NCBI RefSeq assembly: GCF_020520425.1
Contig: NC_079490.1
Span: 2,170,001-2,234,000 of the forward strand
Length of the DNA stretch: 64,000 nucleotides
Direction of reading: 5' to 3'
DNA from: Spinacia oleracea
Taxonomy: Eukaryota; Streptophyta; Magnoliopsida; Caryophyllales; Amaranthaceae
The position numbers and the translations under genes are program-made. Position 1 is the stretch's first letter. Each line of letters opens with the position of its first letter. Of this stretch, positions 43,293 to 56,230 are shown piece after piece. The notes beneath the pieces are model-generated. The model made no database searches and was not told where the DNA came from. It worked only from the letters and a program-made list of their open reading frames with translations.

Positions 43293-45588
43293 ATGGCGCG
43301 AATAGAAGACGAGGAGCAGTTTGAGGGAGAGTCCTCTTCTCCTATAGAGGACGTCCCAGAAAGCACCGATGCCGCGCCGGCTAGCACGTCCGGTGGGGAG
43401 GAAGGTCACCTTCATCCCAGCGCCATCTTCCCACTTCAGACGTGGCTGAATTTCCTCACTCTAGAGGGGAAAACCTTTGGGGCGTCTCTGAATCTAGGTT
43501 CGGAGTATAAATTCTGCATGCCGGCTGGCATGGACTGCACCAGCTTTGGACTGGTGAAAGCGGAGTTCGCCGTTTACGGCTCGTTTTTGAAGCTGGGTAT
43601 GAGATTCTCCTCTCACCCCTTTGTGGTGGAGTTGCTGGACAGCTTCAATATTGGCCTGTGCCAAATGTCCCCGAACTCCTGGGCGGGTGTGTTTGGCTAC
43701 ATTGCTCGCTGCGAGCTTGCCGGCATCACCCCTTCTCTTCCGGCGTTCCTAAGAATCGCCTCTATGTCTCAAGTTTCGAAAGCCGCCGCGGGCTGGCTGA
43801 TTCTTACATACAAAGGGGCCTATCGGACGGTGATGGGGAAGGCGTCTAAGTGGCATCACTGGAGGAAGAAGTGGGTGGTTATCAAAACCACCAATCTGGA
43901 GATGTGTGAGAGGATGAGACGCTGGAACGCCAAGCCCAACTTCGTTGGGAGAGGTGCTTCTTTACTTCCCATCTCCGCCGAGCTCTGGGAGCGGATCTCG
44001 TCGCTGTTCCTGGTCAAGCCGCTCGTCATCAAAGACAAGATGGCCTACATACCCGAGGGGTGGTTGCCTCATCTGAATCAACTGAGCAATCCCACTTTCG
44101 TCTCGGCTGTAGGCCTGTATCCGTATATGCCGAGAGGTAATGTATCTATACTTCCAATTCTTCTGTTTAATCAAAACCGCACTAAATGTCTTTATCTCGT
44201 TTTGCCAGACGAGGCCATGGGTCAGCTGGATGATGCCTCCAAAGGACAAGTGGACAAGCCGTGTTGGTTGGCGAAGGTACTCGATGTCAGTACCTTCAGA
44301 GCTTGAAAACGTCAGCAGGCAGCCGAGCAAGCCATTCATGAGCAGATGGCTCCCCCTCCTGCTGAGGAGGAGAAGGTATTAATTAAATCTTCAGACGTGA
44401 TTTCCTTTGTTGTTTACAACTTCTTTTTTTTCTATCATTTTTTTTTTAGAAGACGAGGAAGGCGAGCACGGACGCGGCTCCTACTCCCAAACGCAGGGCT
44501 GGCGGTACAGGGAGACCCGTCTTCAAGTCGATGACGTCGAAGGCTTCTAAGGGTTTTGCCGTCCCCAAGGCTGCATCTGCTTCTCCTAGCTTGGAGAAAA
44601 CTGGAGGGACAGCTGATCCCCTTGCGGGGATTCCTGAAGTCGTCCGCCGCAACATCCCTCTGAGGGCGGCGGAGAGAGCTAGGAATTCTGGGGGTAAGTT
44701 TTACTCCAACATCGTAACCACCTGCCATTCCTCGTCTAGCAGTTCTATAGTTTCCCCCAGGGATTCTAAGGCCGTTGTTTTTCCCATAGAAATTCCCGAT
44801 CCTCAGAAAGACATAGATGCTGAATTGGATCAGATCCCTTCTTCAGGCGGGTTCAATTCTCATGACCGTAGGAAGATAATGACGCTGATGCGCAGTGCCA
44901 TTCCTCCCCAATATGCTGAAACCCTTCCTGAGGCGGCCGAGAATATGTTTGCCGCCATGCAGTCCTCGGCGTTGGACGTAAGTTTCGTTATACCTTTATT
45001 TCTACACACTCGTTTCTTTTTGTTTGACTTACTATTTTTGCGCAGATGTTCATTCTGCTGGACTCGCTGAAAAAGTGGCGCACTGCTTTGGTGCATGAAG
45101 AAGCTCGTCACCGTCTTCTGGCCAGTCAGTGTGGTGACCAGCATTTTGCTACACTGGAGAAGCTTCGCTTAGACAGGCGGGAGCAGATTGACGATGTGAC
45201 TACCGCCCTGGCCTCTCAGAATGCTGAGAACACAACTCGTCTCCTGCATATTGATCAGAACTTTTCTGAAATGGAGGATCTTTCCAAGAAGATAAAGGAG
45301 AAAGAGGCTGAGTTTTCTCGTCTGGAGACTCAGTTTAAAGAGTTGGAGGTTCAACTGGAGGCGGCTAGCAAGGAAGTTGATTCGTCACAGAGTGTCCTCG
45401 CCCAGTCGGCCATGTTGGGTGAGAAATCGATCCGAAGGGGTTTGGAGCTTGCATGGAATGCTGAATTTGCAAGCGAACGTCCCTTCAGCTGGTTTGAGAG
45501 GTTTCTCACCTATCAGATTGAGGTGGAGAAGGCTCAAAGGGAAGGACGCACCCCTCCTGAGTTCGTGCCCAGCGAGGATGAGGAATGA
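43293..45588 (+). CDS. Antisense extra ORF of the Tat element (putative 'transposase 28'-like), four coding exons, one stop
   Basis: Runs opposite to the retrotransposon polyprotein. Leader intron 43123-43286 (GTAAAG..TTGCAG); start ATG 43293 (MARIEDEEQFEG). Coding exons 43293-44136, 44209-44375, 44450-44977, 45046-45588 join in frame, 693 codons plus stop. Residues about 40-260 (LTLEGKTFGASLNLG, GSFLKLGMRFSSHPFVVELL, WAGVFGYIARCELAGITPSL) resemble the Pfam family named putative gypsy-type transposon (Transposase_28), by recollection. The C-terminal exon is a Glu/Lys-rich coiled coil (FSEMEDLSKKIKEKEAEFSR). One in-frame TGA at 44304-44306 interrupts exon 2; it would be a CGA to TGA change. 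Antisense extra ORFs are known in Tat elements; their function is not known. Recently disabled, otherwise well preserved. Confidence 0.7.
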
Positions 45589-46121
45589 GTTCCTACGCGT
45601 CTTTGTTTTTATTAATGTGTTTTTGTTTTTTTTTTTTTTGCACATGTTCTTTTGACGCCATGCTTGGTGGCTTTTGTGCATAATTCTTGTAATTATGACT
45701 AACTTAATGGGAATGACATGATTCCCTTTTGAACGTCTTACTGCTTTTTAGCTTTCAGCATATTTTTTATGATTACGTCCGACGCCCCCTATTTGAGTCG
45801 TCAGATGTCTGCCCTGGTCTTTTTGCCAAAGTCTTTTGCTACTTTATATAGCTGTGTTAGGAATGTGTGAACCCTGTGTTCTAGGTGATCAGCCTAGTGA
45901 GGGTGCTAGTCTGTGCCACTTCTTAGGCCTTTAAACGACTAGTCTTTTTGGGAGAGCATTAGTTTGCATTTCTCCGAGAGTTTTGATGACATTCTTTTCA
46001 GAAGGATTTCTCAACAAGACCGGCTTGCAGTGAATTTTTCATTTAATGTTTTAAACATGCTACACGGTGCGTCTAGGCTCTAGACGTCTTTACAATGCAT
46101 ATAATCTAGACAAGTGTCAAT
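45589..46121. other. Region between the convergent 3' ends inside the retrotransposon
   Basis: Non-coding, T-rich just after the antisense stop. It contains the shared 3' flanks of the sense polyprotein and the antisense gene, which do not overlap. Confidence 0.6.
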
Positions 46122-49100
46122 CTAGAAAAAGTACTTCTTGAGGTTATCTGCATTCCAAGTACGCAAAATCGGACGTCCCTGCATGTCTTGGATCCGGTAT
46201 GTTCCGTCTCGAACCTCCTCGTAAATCTCATACGGACCTTCCCAAGTAGGGGTGAGTTTCCCTTGTTCATTGGCGCGTCCGACGGCTTCCATTTTCTTAA
46301 GCACAAAATCTCCAACTTTAAGTATTCTTCTAGAAACCCTTTTGTTGTATTCCCTTATCATGCGGAGTTTGTATAGCTGCTGTCGTAGAGCCGCATTCCC
46401 TCTGGTTTCTCGTAAGAAATCCAAGGCCGCCTTCATCATTTCTCAATTGGCATCTTCATTAAACAACATGACGCGCAGGGTGGGTTCGCACATTTCAATG
46501 GGTAGGACGGCTTCAGCCCCATAGGCTAACAAGAATGGTGTTTCTCCTGTGGAATTTTTTGCCGTGGTCCGTATAGACCATAAAACATTGGGTAACTCGT
46601 CGGCCCATAAACCCTTTGCCTCATCAAGCTTCTTCTTCATCCCTTCAGAGATAATCTTGTTGAATGCCTCTACTTGTCCGTTAGCTTGGGGGCGTCCTAC
46701 TGATGCAAAACATGCTGTGATACCATGGTCGGCCAACCACTCTTCTAATTTGGGCGTCTTGAATTGTGGCCCATTGTCGAAGACGATAGACTGAGGTACG
46801 CCAAATCTTGTGATTATGTTTTTCCAGATGAATGTTCTCACATCCTGTGCCTTAGTGTTCTTTAAAGCCTCAGCTTCTACCCATTTAGTGAAGTAATCGA
46901 CGGCTACTATTACATAACGCAGTCCTCCTAGCGCCGTCGTATAGGGTCCTAATAAGTCTATCCCCCATTTGGCAAAAGGTATAGGGATGGTGATTGGCGT
47001 CAGTTTCTGTGCTGGTCGTCGAATTAGGTGAGCAAATCGTTGGCATTTATCACAACGCTTGACCATATTGAGGGCGTCTTCTTTGAGAGTGGGCCAATAG
47101 TATCCAGTTCTTAAAGTTTTTTCGGCCAGGGCCCTCCCTCCTATGTGGGAGCTGCATAATCCCTGATGAAGATCTTCCAGTACCTCTTGCCCCTTCTCGG
47201 GGGTTACGCAGCGGAGAAGTGGTCGTGATAAGGCTTTTTTGTATAGTGTTCCATTCCATATCTCAAACCATGTACATTTCTTTTGTAATCTTTCTGCCTG
47301 CTTGGGATCATCAGGGAGTACTCCATTCATTTTGAAGTTGACAATGTCATCCATCCAGGTGGCTGTTCGATCCAAGATGTCTATTCTCGAGGCGTCAATG
47401 CTTTTGGACTGTTTTACCTCCCAGAATACATGACGTGGCGTGTCGCAGGATGCTGAGCTTGCCAGTTTAGATAAAGCGTCTGCCTTGTTGTTTTCAGACC
47501 GGGGGATGTGTTTTACTTCAAAGTTAGACAGCTGTTGGGCTTCTTGGCGGACTTTTTCCAAATATCTTATCATGGCCTCGTACTTAGCCTCATACTCTCC
47601 TTTGACCTGACTGACAATTAATTGCGAGTCAGACAAAACGAGGACGTCTGCTGCCCCTGCAGCTCTGCTCATCTGAATTCCACATATCAGGGCTTCGTAT
47701 TCGGCTTCGTTGTTTGACGCCTGAAAGTTGAATCGCATTGCATATTCATAGATATCTCCTTCTGGTGACTCACAGATAATGCCGGCTCCTGACCCGTTCT
47801 GAGTAGCAGAGCCGTCCACATGCACTATCCACTGAGTTTTTTCATTTTTCAAATAGGGTGGCTTGGTCAGTTCCGCGATGAAGTCAGCAAATGCCTGTCC
47901 CTTTATTGCCTTCCTTGGTTCATATGAGATATCAAACGCGTGAAGCTCAATTTCCCAATTAAGCATTCTTCCTGACGCTTCAAGGTTGGTGAAAGGTCGC
48001 TTAAGCGGTTGATCCGCGTATACCACCAATCGGTGGGCCAGGAAATATGGACGAAGCTTCTTACTAGCCAAGAACAGAGCAAAACCAAATTTTTCGACCG
48101 TTGGATATTTGAGTTCAGCATTTTGCAACATGTGACTGACAAAGTACACACGTAGTTGCGTTCCCTCCCTCTCTGTAAGCAAGACGGCGCTTAGCGCGTA
48201 TTCTGAGATGGCAAGATATAGATACAAAATTTCCCCCAAGAGAGGGCTGACCAGCCGTGGCAAGGTGTGCAGATGTTCTTTTAGGCGGAGGAAGGCAGCC
48301 TCAGCTTGCCGTCCACTCAAACTGGGTCCCCTTATTGATGGTACTGAAAAAGTAGTGACACTTGTCTCCAGCTCTAGATAAGAATCGTCCCAAGGCGGCG
48401 AGACACCCAGTGAGGCGTTGCACGTCTTTAACCGTCCTTGGCGACGTCATATCAATGACCGCTTGCACTTTGTCCGGATTTGCTTCAATGCCCCTTTCGT
48501 CAATCAGGAAGCCAAGGAACTTGCCAGAAGATACCCCAAATATGCACTTCTTAGGATTGAGTCTCATCTGGTATGTCCTGACGGTTTCAAAGGTTTCTCT
48601 CAAGTCGTCAAGGTGATCCTTCTTCTGCTTGCTTTTTACAATCATGTCGTCAATATAGGCTTCTATATTCCTCCCCAGCTGCTTTACGAAAACTCTGTTT
48701 ATCAACCGTTAAAAGGTAGCAGGGGCATTTTTTAAACCGAACGGCATTACTTTGTAGCAGTACAATCCTTGTTCTGTGACGAAAGACGTCTTCTCCTGAT
48801 CTTCGGGCCATAATGGAATTTGGTGGAATCCGGAGTAGGCGTCCATGAAGCTCATCATGGCATGTCCAGCAGTGGAGTCGACGAGTCGGTCTATCTTCGG
48901 CAGTGGGAAGCTGTCTTTAGGGCATGCTTTATTGAGATTAGTGTAATCAATGCACATTCTCCATGTCTTATTGGGCTTGGGTACCAGGACTACGTTGGCT
49001 ACCCAGTCTGGGTACTGGCATGGGCGTATGAAGTCTGCATCCATTAGTTTCTTGACCTCGGCAGCGGCGGCCAAATTTCTTGCTTCTCCATGATTCCTTT

Positions 49101-50748
49101 TCTTTTGTCGTACTGGCTTCACAGTACTGTCCACATTCAACTTATGCACGGCCACCGCCGGGTTTATACCGGGCATCTCCTCTACTGTGAAGGCAAATAT
49201 CTCCTTATATTCTTGGAGTAAATGCACTAACGCTGTTGACATGGGGTCGTCAGGATGGATCCCAATGGGGACTGTTCGAGACGGATCCGCTAAGTCCAGA
49301 ATTACATCATAAAGTGCTCCCACTGGCTCAGGTCGTCTTTCTGCATTGTGCTCTGTCGGAATTTTCCGGGTTTTACGGCGACTCGCTGGAGGTTTAGTTT
49401 GTTCCTTTCCCTTCGGAGAAGCTCCCCAGGCCGTTGGCTCCAACGTCGACAAGTAACAATCCCTGGCCAACTGTTGATTTCCATAGAGGGATCCAACGCG
49501 TCCGTTGCTTCCAACAAATTTTACCAATAGTAAATGGGGGACGATCACAGCTTTTAGGTCGTTGAGTGTTGGACGACCAAGTATGATGTTGAATGTGGTG
49601 AGATTTGCCACTATTATAAACCTGATGGCAACTTCTTTGACTACTGGGTGAATTCCAAAAGAAACCGGCAGCAAAATGGAACTAATTGGACGAACGATGC
49701 TCCCCCCGAATCCTACCAAGGGCCCGTAAACTTGCTCTATGTCTCCTGGATTGTGCCTTAATTTCCGCAGGCATTGCAGACTGATTATGTCAGACGAGCT
49801 TCCCGTATCCACCAGTACTCTCTTTACCTTAAGATTAGCCACCTTAACCTCAATAACCAGAGGATCATCATCATATGGTATGGCCGCCCTTCTATAGTCG
49901 TCTTCGGAAATTTCTACAGAGGGTAGGTTCCTCTGTGCTGGGCGAAGATGAGGTGGACCTTTTTGTCGTCCCTCCTTACATGGTTCTCCTGCCGCTATTC
50001 CTCCGGATATTACCATAATTCTTTCATTTGTGTACTTAGAGGTGGGGCTCGCTTCTTCATGTGCGTCCTCTAGATGGACGTACTGGCGAAGGTGTCCTTC
50101 AGCCACGCGACCAGTTAATATCTTCCTCAACATCCGGCAACTTTGAGTGTCATGCCCTTCGTCGTTGTGAAAAGCACAGAAAGGTACTTGTGGGCAGGAG
50201 GTGGACGATCGTCGGGGAGACGGTTCTATTCCCAGACTTGGTCCTTCCGCAAGGAGGATCTCGTCAAGGGCCATATTGAACTTAAAGGGACCTCTAGAGG
50301 ACGTCCTCCTTCGCCCCCGTTTTCCTTCGGAGCTACAGCCATTCTTCCTTCGGGCGACGCTCTCATGTTGTCTTACAGGAGCCCCTAGAGAGTAACGGTC
50401 CGCATTTTTCTTCTGCAAGATTCGTCTCGTCCTTTTTCCTGGACGAACCTCCTTGACATGCCGACTAGCTTCCTCCAGGTTGCGCCACCTCATAGGCGAG
50501 TCAGAATCTTCTGACTGAAACTCTACCATCCTACCATTATCATGCTTAGGATTGACCCCGTGAGGACCATCCAGCAAGGGTCGAACAGGAATGACGACCG
50601 CAGGCTGGCTAGCTGCCGCGTCACATTGAGTGTTGGACCCGTGCTTAAACACTCCTTTTCTGGCTGGGAGTTCTGATTTATCCTTGATTTTTCCGTAGTC
50701 AGTTGGAAGTTCAGCCATGACACTGTACCTCCCCACAGACGGCGCCAA
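46122..50748 (-). pseudogene. Tat-type polyprotein (gag remnant, PR, RT, two RNase H, integrase), disabled
   Basis: Order on the minus strand. A gag remnant has C-x2-H-x4-H-x4-C at about residue 191 (CAFHNDEGHDTQSC) but no gag core. Protease has VLVDTGSSSD (about residue 311). RT has CIDYTNLNKACPKDSFPLPK and EAYIDDMIVKS. The first RNase H is around YFVSHMLQNAELKYPTVEK. The second RNase H (HVDGSATQNGSGAGII, ASNNEAEYEALICGI, VLSDSQLIVSQVKGEYEAK) is typical of Tat. Integrase has an HHCC finger (SSHIGG..CDKCQRFAH), GIDLLGPY, FDNGPQF and GQVEAFNKII. Breaks: TAA at 48709-48711 in RT, a frameshift near 48310, and TGA at 46443-46445. The last part to 46122 is a chromodomain-free tail (KVGDFVLKKMEAVGRANEQG). 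Confidence 0.93.
50731..50747 (-). other. Primer-binding site
   Basis: Minus strand TGGCGCCGTCTGTGGGG, two bases after the 5' LTR end. TGGCGCC starts are usual for plant Ty3/gypsy primer sites; the tRNA is not assigned. Confidence 0.75.
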
Positions 50749-50749
50749 A

Positions 50750-51270
50750 TGTTGTGGGAAATTTTACGGTGCTGATGTGGCACGCGCTCCTCGGAGGTAT
50801 CAAGTATGACTTGGCACGAACTTCTGGCAACCTGCAAAACAAGAATATTCCCGTAGGAATATTCCCTCCGATGCTTAAGTAAGTATAAGCTAGAGAGATA
50901 AGTGCTTTGTAGAGAGAAGGCAGAGCAAAGACAAGTTTGTTGTGGTTGGGTAAGAATTGAATGCCCTTTTACCTTGGGATCTGAGCTATTTATAGTGCTA
51001 GGGTTCCTTGGGGACTGCACCCTCAACCCTAACTATGGGACACGTGCCCCTTGGGGATTTAGGACACGTGGCCTTTATCCTGCAATGATGGTCCTCCCAT
51101 ATTTGGACCGGCTTTTAAAGATAATGGGCTTTGCCCAATGGGGCTCTGTCTTTATTCTGGTGGAGTAGCAGGACTTTGGGCCTTCTTTCCAGGCCTGGGC
51201 CCATCTGATCGGTGTGAGTTCGTAGGCTGCCTCTTTGGGCTTTGTGGGAGATTTGTTCAAGCCCACATCA
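50750..51270 (-). repeat. 5' LTR (right copy)
   Basis: 521 bp, about 98.8% identical to the left LTR by manual comparison; followed by GGAAT. Confidence 0.95.
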
Positions 51271-51479
51271 GGAATGACCCCACAATTATTGTATTGTCTC
51301 TCTCTTCCCACTATTTTTTTTTGCTCCCTACACTCTCTCACATTCAATTAAAAAAATACTCCACTAACTCCTATCACATCTACTTTTTCAATAAAATAAC
51401 AATTGATAACCAAACAACCACTTATCACTTAAAACTTTGTGCAAAGGTAAGTGTAACAACTAATTTGGGACGGAGGGAG
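51271..51479. mobile_element. Stowaway MITE, right half
   Basis: Continues the element begun at 42230. Ends GTAACAACTAATTTGGGACG then GAGGGAG, inverted to the left end, followed by TA (51480-51481). Confidence 0.88.
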
Positions 51480-53207
51480 TATTATTATTTTGATGGGTAT
51501 GAATTTTTTTTATGAAAATAAGGCAATTTTTAATTTTAGCACCTAAAAAACCTAACTTCGTTTTTAGCACTGTTGAATTTATTTTAGAGAAATTTTTACG
51601 GTGACCATATCGCGTAGTTTTTTTTCTACACAGTTAACACTAAATATTTTCATTTTCTAAGGTAACCTTGTGGTTTAGTATATGTCATTAGCGTGCACTG
51701 ATAATGCTTCTAACAGCTAGCCCAGTCCTAAATGACTGATTTGACTAATCTATCCCCAACTTTAAGTACCCACACATTTTATTACTCTCTCCATCCCTAA
51801 ATGTTTTTTCCATTTGTCATTTTACGCGGTTATTAAGGAGAATGAAACATTGGTGGTGTTTGGTTGTTAGAGGTTTGGTAGAAAATTAGAGGATTTGAGC
51901 AACTTAGAGGTTTGACCTTTCAAAACCTCTAATTGGGGTGTTTGGTTGTTCGAGGATTGGAATAGCTTATTCTCCTCAAACCGCTAAATAAAAAAAGTAG
52001 CCCATAGCAGCGTTTTTGAATAGGATTCAGATTTTAATGTGGATTTCCAATATTGTCCTCAACAATCTACTGCATTTCTTTAATTCATTCTACTACATTC
52101 CATTAATTGATTCTCTTTCACCAACCGTTCGAAATGAAGGTCTCTCAAAATTAACTCTCTCGAACTTTCACCTTCATAGTAGATCAGAATCCTTCCTTGT
52201 AATTTTTTTTCTTTCTCAATTTTGTTCTTATTATTTACTGCCCTTTTCTATTTGTCTTGAATTTTTTGTAAATTATTTCTGCATTTTTTTTCCTTGTTTT
52301 TAGATGATATTTTTTCTGTTTTTTTCCCCTACCCCTGCGTTTTTTTTCTACCTCCTGCGCACTAATATTTTTTTATTTTTAGAAGATCTTCTTGATTTTT
52401 TTTTTCTCTCCTTCTGCCTCCTGCGGTTTATTTTTTTTGATAATTTTCTATGTTTTTTTTGTTTTTCTTCCATTTTATCTCCTCCTTTTACTCTTTTTTT
52501 GTTATCTGATTTTTTTTTCTTGATTAATTTTTGCTTTCTTTTTTAACTCTCCTACCTGCGCCAATTTTGGGGGAAATTTCTGTTCTTTTTTTTTATTATT
52601 TTTATTTTCTAGCTTGTTTTTTTTGTGTATATTTTTTCCTGGCTTGTTTTTTCTATGTTATCTGATATTCTTTTTTTTACTCTCCTGCTCCACTCCTTTC
52701 TTCTTCTTTTTTAATTTTTCCTCTTAATTTCCCTCCTCCCCTGCCTCATTGGTGTAATTTTTCTGATTTATTTTAAAATTTTCTGTTTTTTCTTCTATTT
52801 TTTTAATGTTTTTTAGATTAATTCATAAATGGACTTCAATACAACATTAATATACAAACTATAAAGTTCATCTCACAATTTTATTTTAGATATTAGTAAG
52901 AGAATATTATTTATTTATTTATTTGCACAAACATGTACAAAAATATATTATTACATGTATATCTATCATATTAACAATTTGTACTTTTAAGTTAAACAAT
53001 TTAATATGACATGTCCTTATTTGTCATTTTACATATTTAAACAGCTAACAGCTAACAGCTATTTACCAAACACTTTTATGCAAACTGCTAATACAATCCG
53101 CTAGTCAAAACTGCTAATTCAATCAGCTAGTCAAAACTGCTAATTCAATCCGCTACAGCTAACCGCTAACCGCTAATCACCAAACAGGGCCATTATAAAC
53201 TGAAATA
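51480..53207. other. Gene-free region with a T-rich tract
   Basis: 52190-52830 is strongly T-rich with scattered CTCCTGC words. 51853 (GGTGGTGTTTGGTTGTTAG) and 53191 (..TCACCAAACAGGGCC) could be degenerate hAT-like ends of one 1.3-kb element; no matching target duplication was found. 53040-53185 has short CAGCTAA and CTGCTAATTCAATC repeats. Confidence 0.5.
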
Positions 53208-53508
53208 CTCTCTCCGCCCCAGAATACTTGAACCAGTTTGACCGACACAAAGTTTAATACAATGTAATTGACTTATTATTTAATTAGATGGTAGTTGATA
53301 GTGGAATACTTTTTAATATAGATAGGGGATATGTGTCAACTTTTTAAATGAGGTAAAAGGGTAAGGGGGATGGTGCAAAATCACAAAATGACATGCGAAG
53401 GGGTAGTTGATATAATATTAATAAAACTTTACCATTTATAGAAACGATGCAAGTAATATTGGACAGCTTTATAAGGAAAGCGGTGCAAGTATTCCGGGAC
53501 GGAGGGAG
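53208..53508. mobile_element. Stowaway-like MITE (301 bp)
   Basis: Ends CTCTCTCCGCCCCAGAATAC and ATTCCGGGACGGAGGGAG, TA on both sides. Confidence 0.88.
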
Positions 53509-54851
53509 TAATACATGCATTATACGAAATAGTAGTATATTTTTTATAAAAATTCAAGAGTAGTCTACTTATTTTTATTTCGTACTTACATAATTCGAAC
53601 ACAAATAAATTAGAAAATCAATCAATTATGAATAATAGTGTGTAAAAAAATTGCATTAGTACCTCTATAAAATTATTACAGCTAAATGCAATAATTATAA
53701 AAAGTCATTAATTGTACTATTTTATACGTATTATATTTGGGAACTTAATGAGATTATCATAACCGTCATTAATTGTACTATGTTATACATAATATATTTA
53801 GTAGATAAATTCTATAATTATCACCGCCATTGATAATAATATTTTACCACTTTAAGATAATTATGTAACTTCTTTAAACAAGAGAAAATTTTGTGTAATT
53901 TAATCTATCTACTGCTTTACTACGTAATTCCTAAATTTTTTAGATACAACTATTTGATTTACTAATTAACAACCGTGAAAAAAAAGTGGTTTATCCAAAA
54001 AAAATATGAAAAAAGTAGTAAACAAAAAATTGATGCGCGACTAACACGTAGTCCTCTCTACGTAAAAAAACTCCTCCAAATATTTTAGGCTAAACAATTG
54101 ACTTATATTTTATTCGACTTTTAACAAACAATTGTATACAGAGCACTATACTAAAAGATAGGCAAATTGATGTGGAGTTGACAAATGCCGCTCTGATTTG
54201 CCTCTTTTATAATATTGGTAACTAACCTATGATAAAATAATTATACTTTGTATATATTTTACCAAAAATATTTTGATTACGTATAGTAATAATAGATTAT
54301 ACTACGAATTATTTATTATACTACGAACATTAATAATGACTAATTGTAAGTACTATCAAGTTTCGTTTAGAAATTGTCATATACTAAGTACGGATATGTT
54401 AGATCGTTCCTTCGATCGTATTATTTGTAATCCAATGAAAAATCTGCATACAATTCTTATAATTGTATAGAAATCTTATAATGGTTTAACTTGGACTATC
54501 AATTATATTATTATAGTACTATCAACTATTTAAAAATTTGTGTCATATAATGAATACGGATATGCATAACAAAATTTAACTATTGCTTTAATGTATTTAA
54601 CAAGGTTGTCTCAAACATTTTATAGGCCATTTATTAACTAATTAAAAAAATGAGCCCCATAGCCATATAATTTCTTTAGTACGAATACTTAATCTTAAAT
54701 ATAAAAAATAACTCTTACCACATTCTCATTTTCGTAATATTTTTATACGGAGCACATACAATAATTTATTCGCTCTTATTAGTGAAGTCTTAAGATCATG
54801 TTGATTGAAATTTTGACTAATATAACGTAATCAACTATGTCCAAAGTCATA

Positions 54852-55106
54852 CTTCCTCCGTTTCAAAAAGATCTTTACACTTACTATTTACACGGACTCC
54901 GGTGCAATGTTTAACCGTTAATATATCCAATTTTGTATGGAAAAAATTTATAAAAAATTAATATTCTCAAAATGAATAACGAGACCAATCTAACAAGATC
55001 TTACATGTAACATTTTGATGTATATAATAGTGGGAATTTACGGTCAAAGTTTTCATACTTTAGACACATTTTCCAAAGCGTAAAGAACTTTCTGAAACGG
55101 AGGTAG
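54852..55106. mobile_element. Stowaway-like MITE (255 bp)
   Basis: Ends CTTCCTCCGTTTCAAAAAG and CTTTCTGAAACGGAGGTAG with TA on both sides. It lies inside the Helitron candidate. Confidence 0.85.
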
Positions 55107-55539
55107 TATAATCTAGATTCTAGATGATTAAGTTCCTTATTATTAATATGTTTGCAATAACAAAACATTTTATATATATATTAATGTAAATGATTGCAAC
55201 AACACTTTAAAAATTCGTGCAAAATAAAACTTATATATGTAAATGGTGAATCACAATTGATGATAGCACGAGTTTGGATTTTAGACTGGTTTGACGACAA
55301 AGTTAAACGTAGATGATTGACTAATATGTTGAATAACAAAAAAAAGATTTTTGGTGGATGGGTATAAGGATAACATGTACCCACCTTGATGATGGGACGA
55401 GTTTGAATTGATTGGATTTGAGAACACTCACACAATCCTAATTACTATTGTCACTTTTAAATACTTTTTCAATATTATAGCTAATACAATCAATTTTGAT
55501 ACATCGTAATAAAATTATGTCAATATATTTAAAATTTAG

Positions 55540-56230
55540 TTGAAAGAAAATTTGGATTGTTTATCGAATGTAGGGATATCAGATTGTCAGCGAGGCGGGT
55601 TTTTTAGGAGATCCCTCTATGCATCAACCCCAAGTGTGTGGCGATGCAGGAAAGTTTATTGGGTGATGGGGTTAAAATATATATTCGGCGCGGGGAAGGG
55701 GCGAGATGGATTTAGATTGGACCCTCCCTAGTCGCTAATCCTTCATCTCATTGATTATGAATATATAAAAAATAAAGTACTACTCCGTATTAATTTACAT
55801 ATTATATTTGTTTTGTTTATTTACTCAATTAACTCTAATAAGTCAAACAAATTTTTGGAGGCTCTATGTAATAGAGTTTAATTTAAATTTCAAAACTCCT
55901 TTACCAAAAAAATAAAAGTCGAGTATGGGGTGGGTGAGGATACACAGGAAGGGGGGTGATTAAGAGGAGATGAATTTTATTTTGTACCTCTCGAGATGGG
56001 GGGTTGGGAGGGATTGGTATCGTTCCTATCGTGGATGGAGGGGAAGAAGATGAGAATTGTAGGCAGGTGCGGGTATGCAGGCCCTACCCCGGCTCAAAGT
56101 CATTTCTAACTCAATAAAGTTAATGGGGGTTAAACGATCGGGTCGTGAGTTTGACGGGGCGACTGTGTGAGTATTAAGTGGGCATTACTACCGAAGTAAA
56201 GGGCGGATAAGATAGCTTTATGCTTGACAC
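55540..56230. other. G-rich patches without a gene
   Basis: 55570-55735 and 55920-56170 contain GGGG-rich stretches (GGGGAAGGGGCGAG, GGGGGGTTGGGAGGG) that look like decayed repeats. Open frames here are short and not recognised. Confidence 0.45.

Larger units (their letters stand above)
42310..51270 (-). mobile_element. Ty3/gypsy LTR retrotransposon, Tat lineage, nearly full length (8.96 kb)
   Basis: Two 521-bp LTRs (42310-42830 and 50750-51270) differ at six positions by eye. A 5-bp duplication GGAAT flanks the whole (42305-42309, 51271-51275). LTR ends are TG..CA. The element reads on the minus strand: 5' LTR at the right, primer-binding site at 50731-50747, polyprotein 50748-46122, polypurine tract next to 42831. 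The order PR-RT-RNase H-second RNase H-integrase and the extra antisense ORF near the 3' LTR fit Tat (Retand/Ogre-type) elements. It has no gag core and several stops, so it is not autonomous now. The small LTR divergence implies a fairly recent insertion. Confidence 0.95.

Noticed and set aside
52016-52546. Two Phe/Leu-rich open frames
   Set aside because: Produced by the T-rich tract; low complexity, no splice or homology support.
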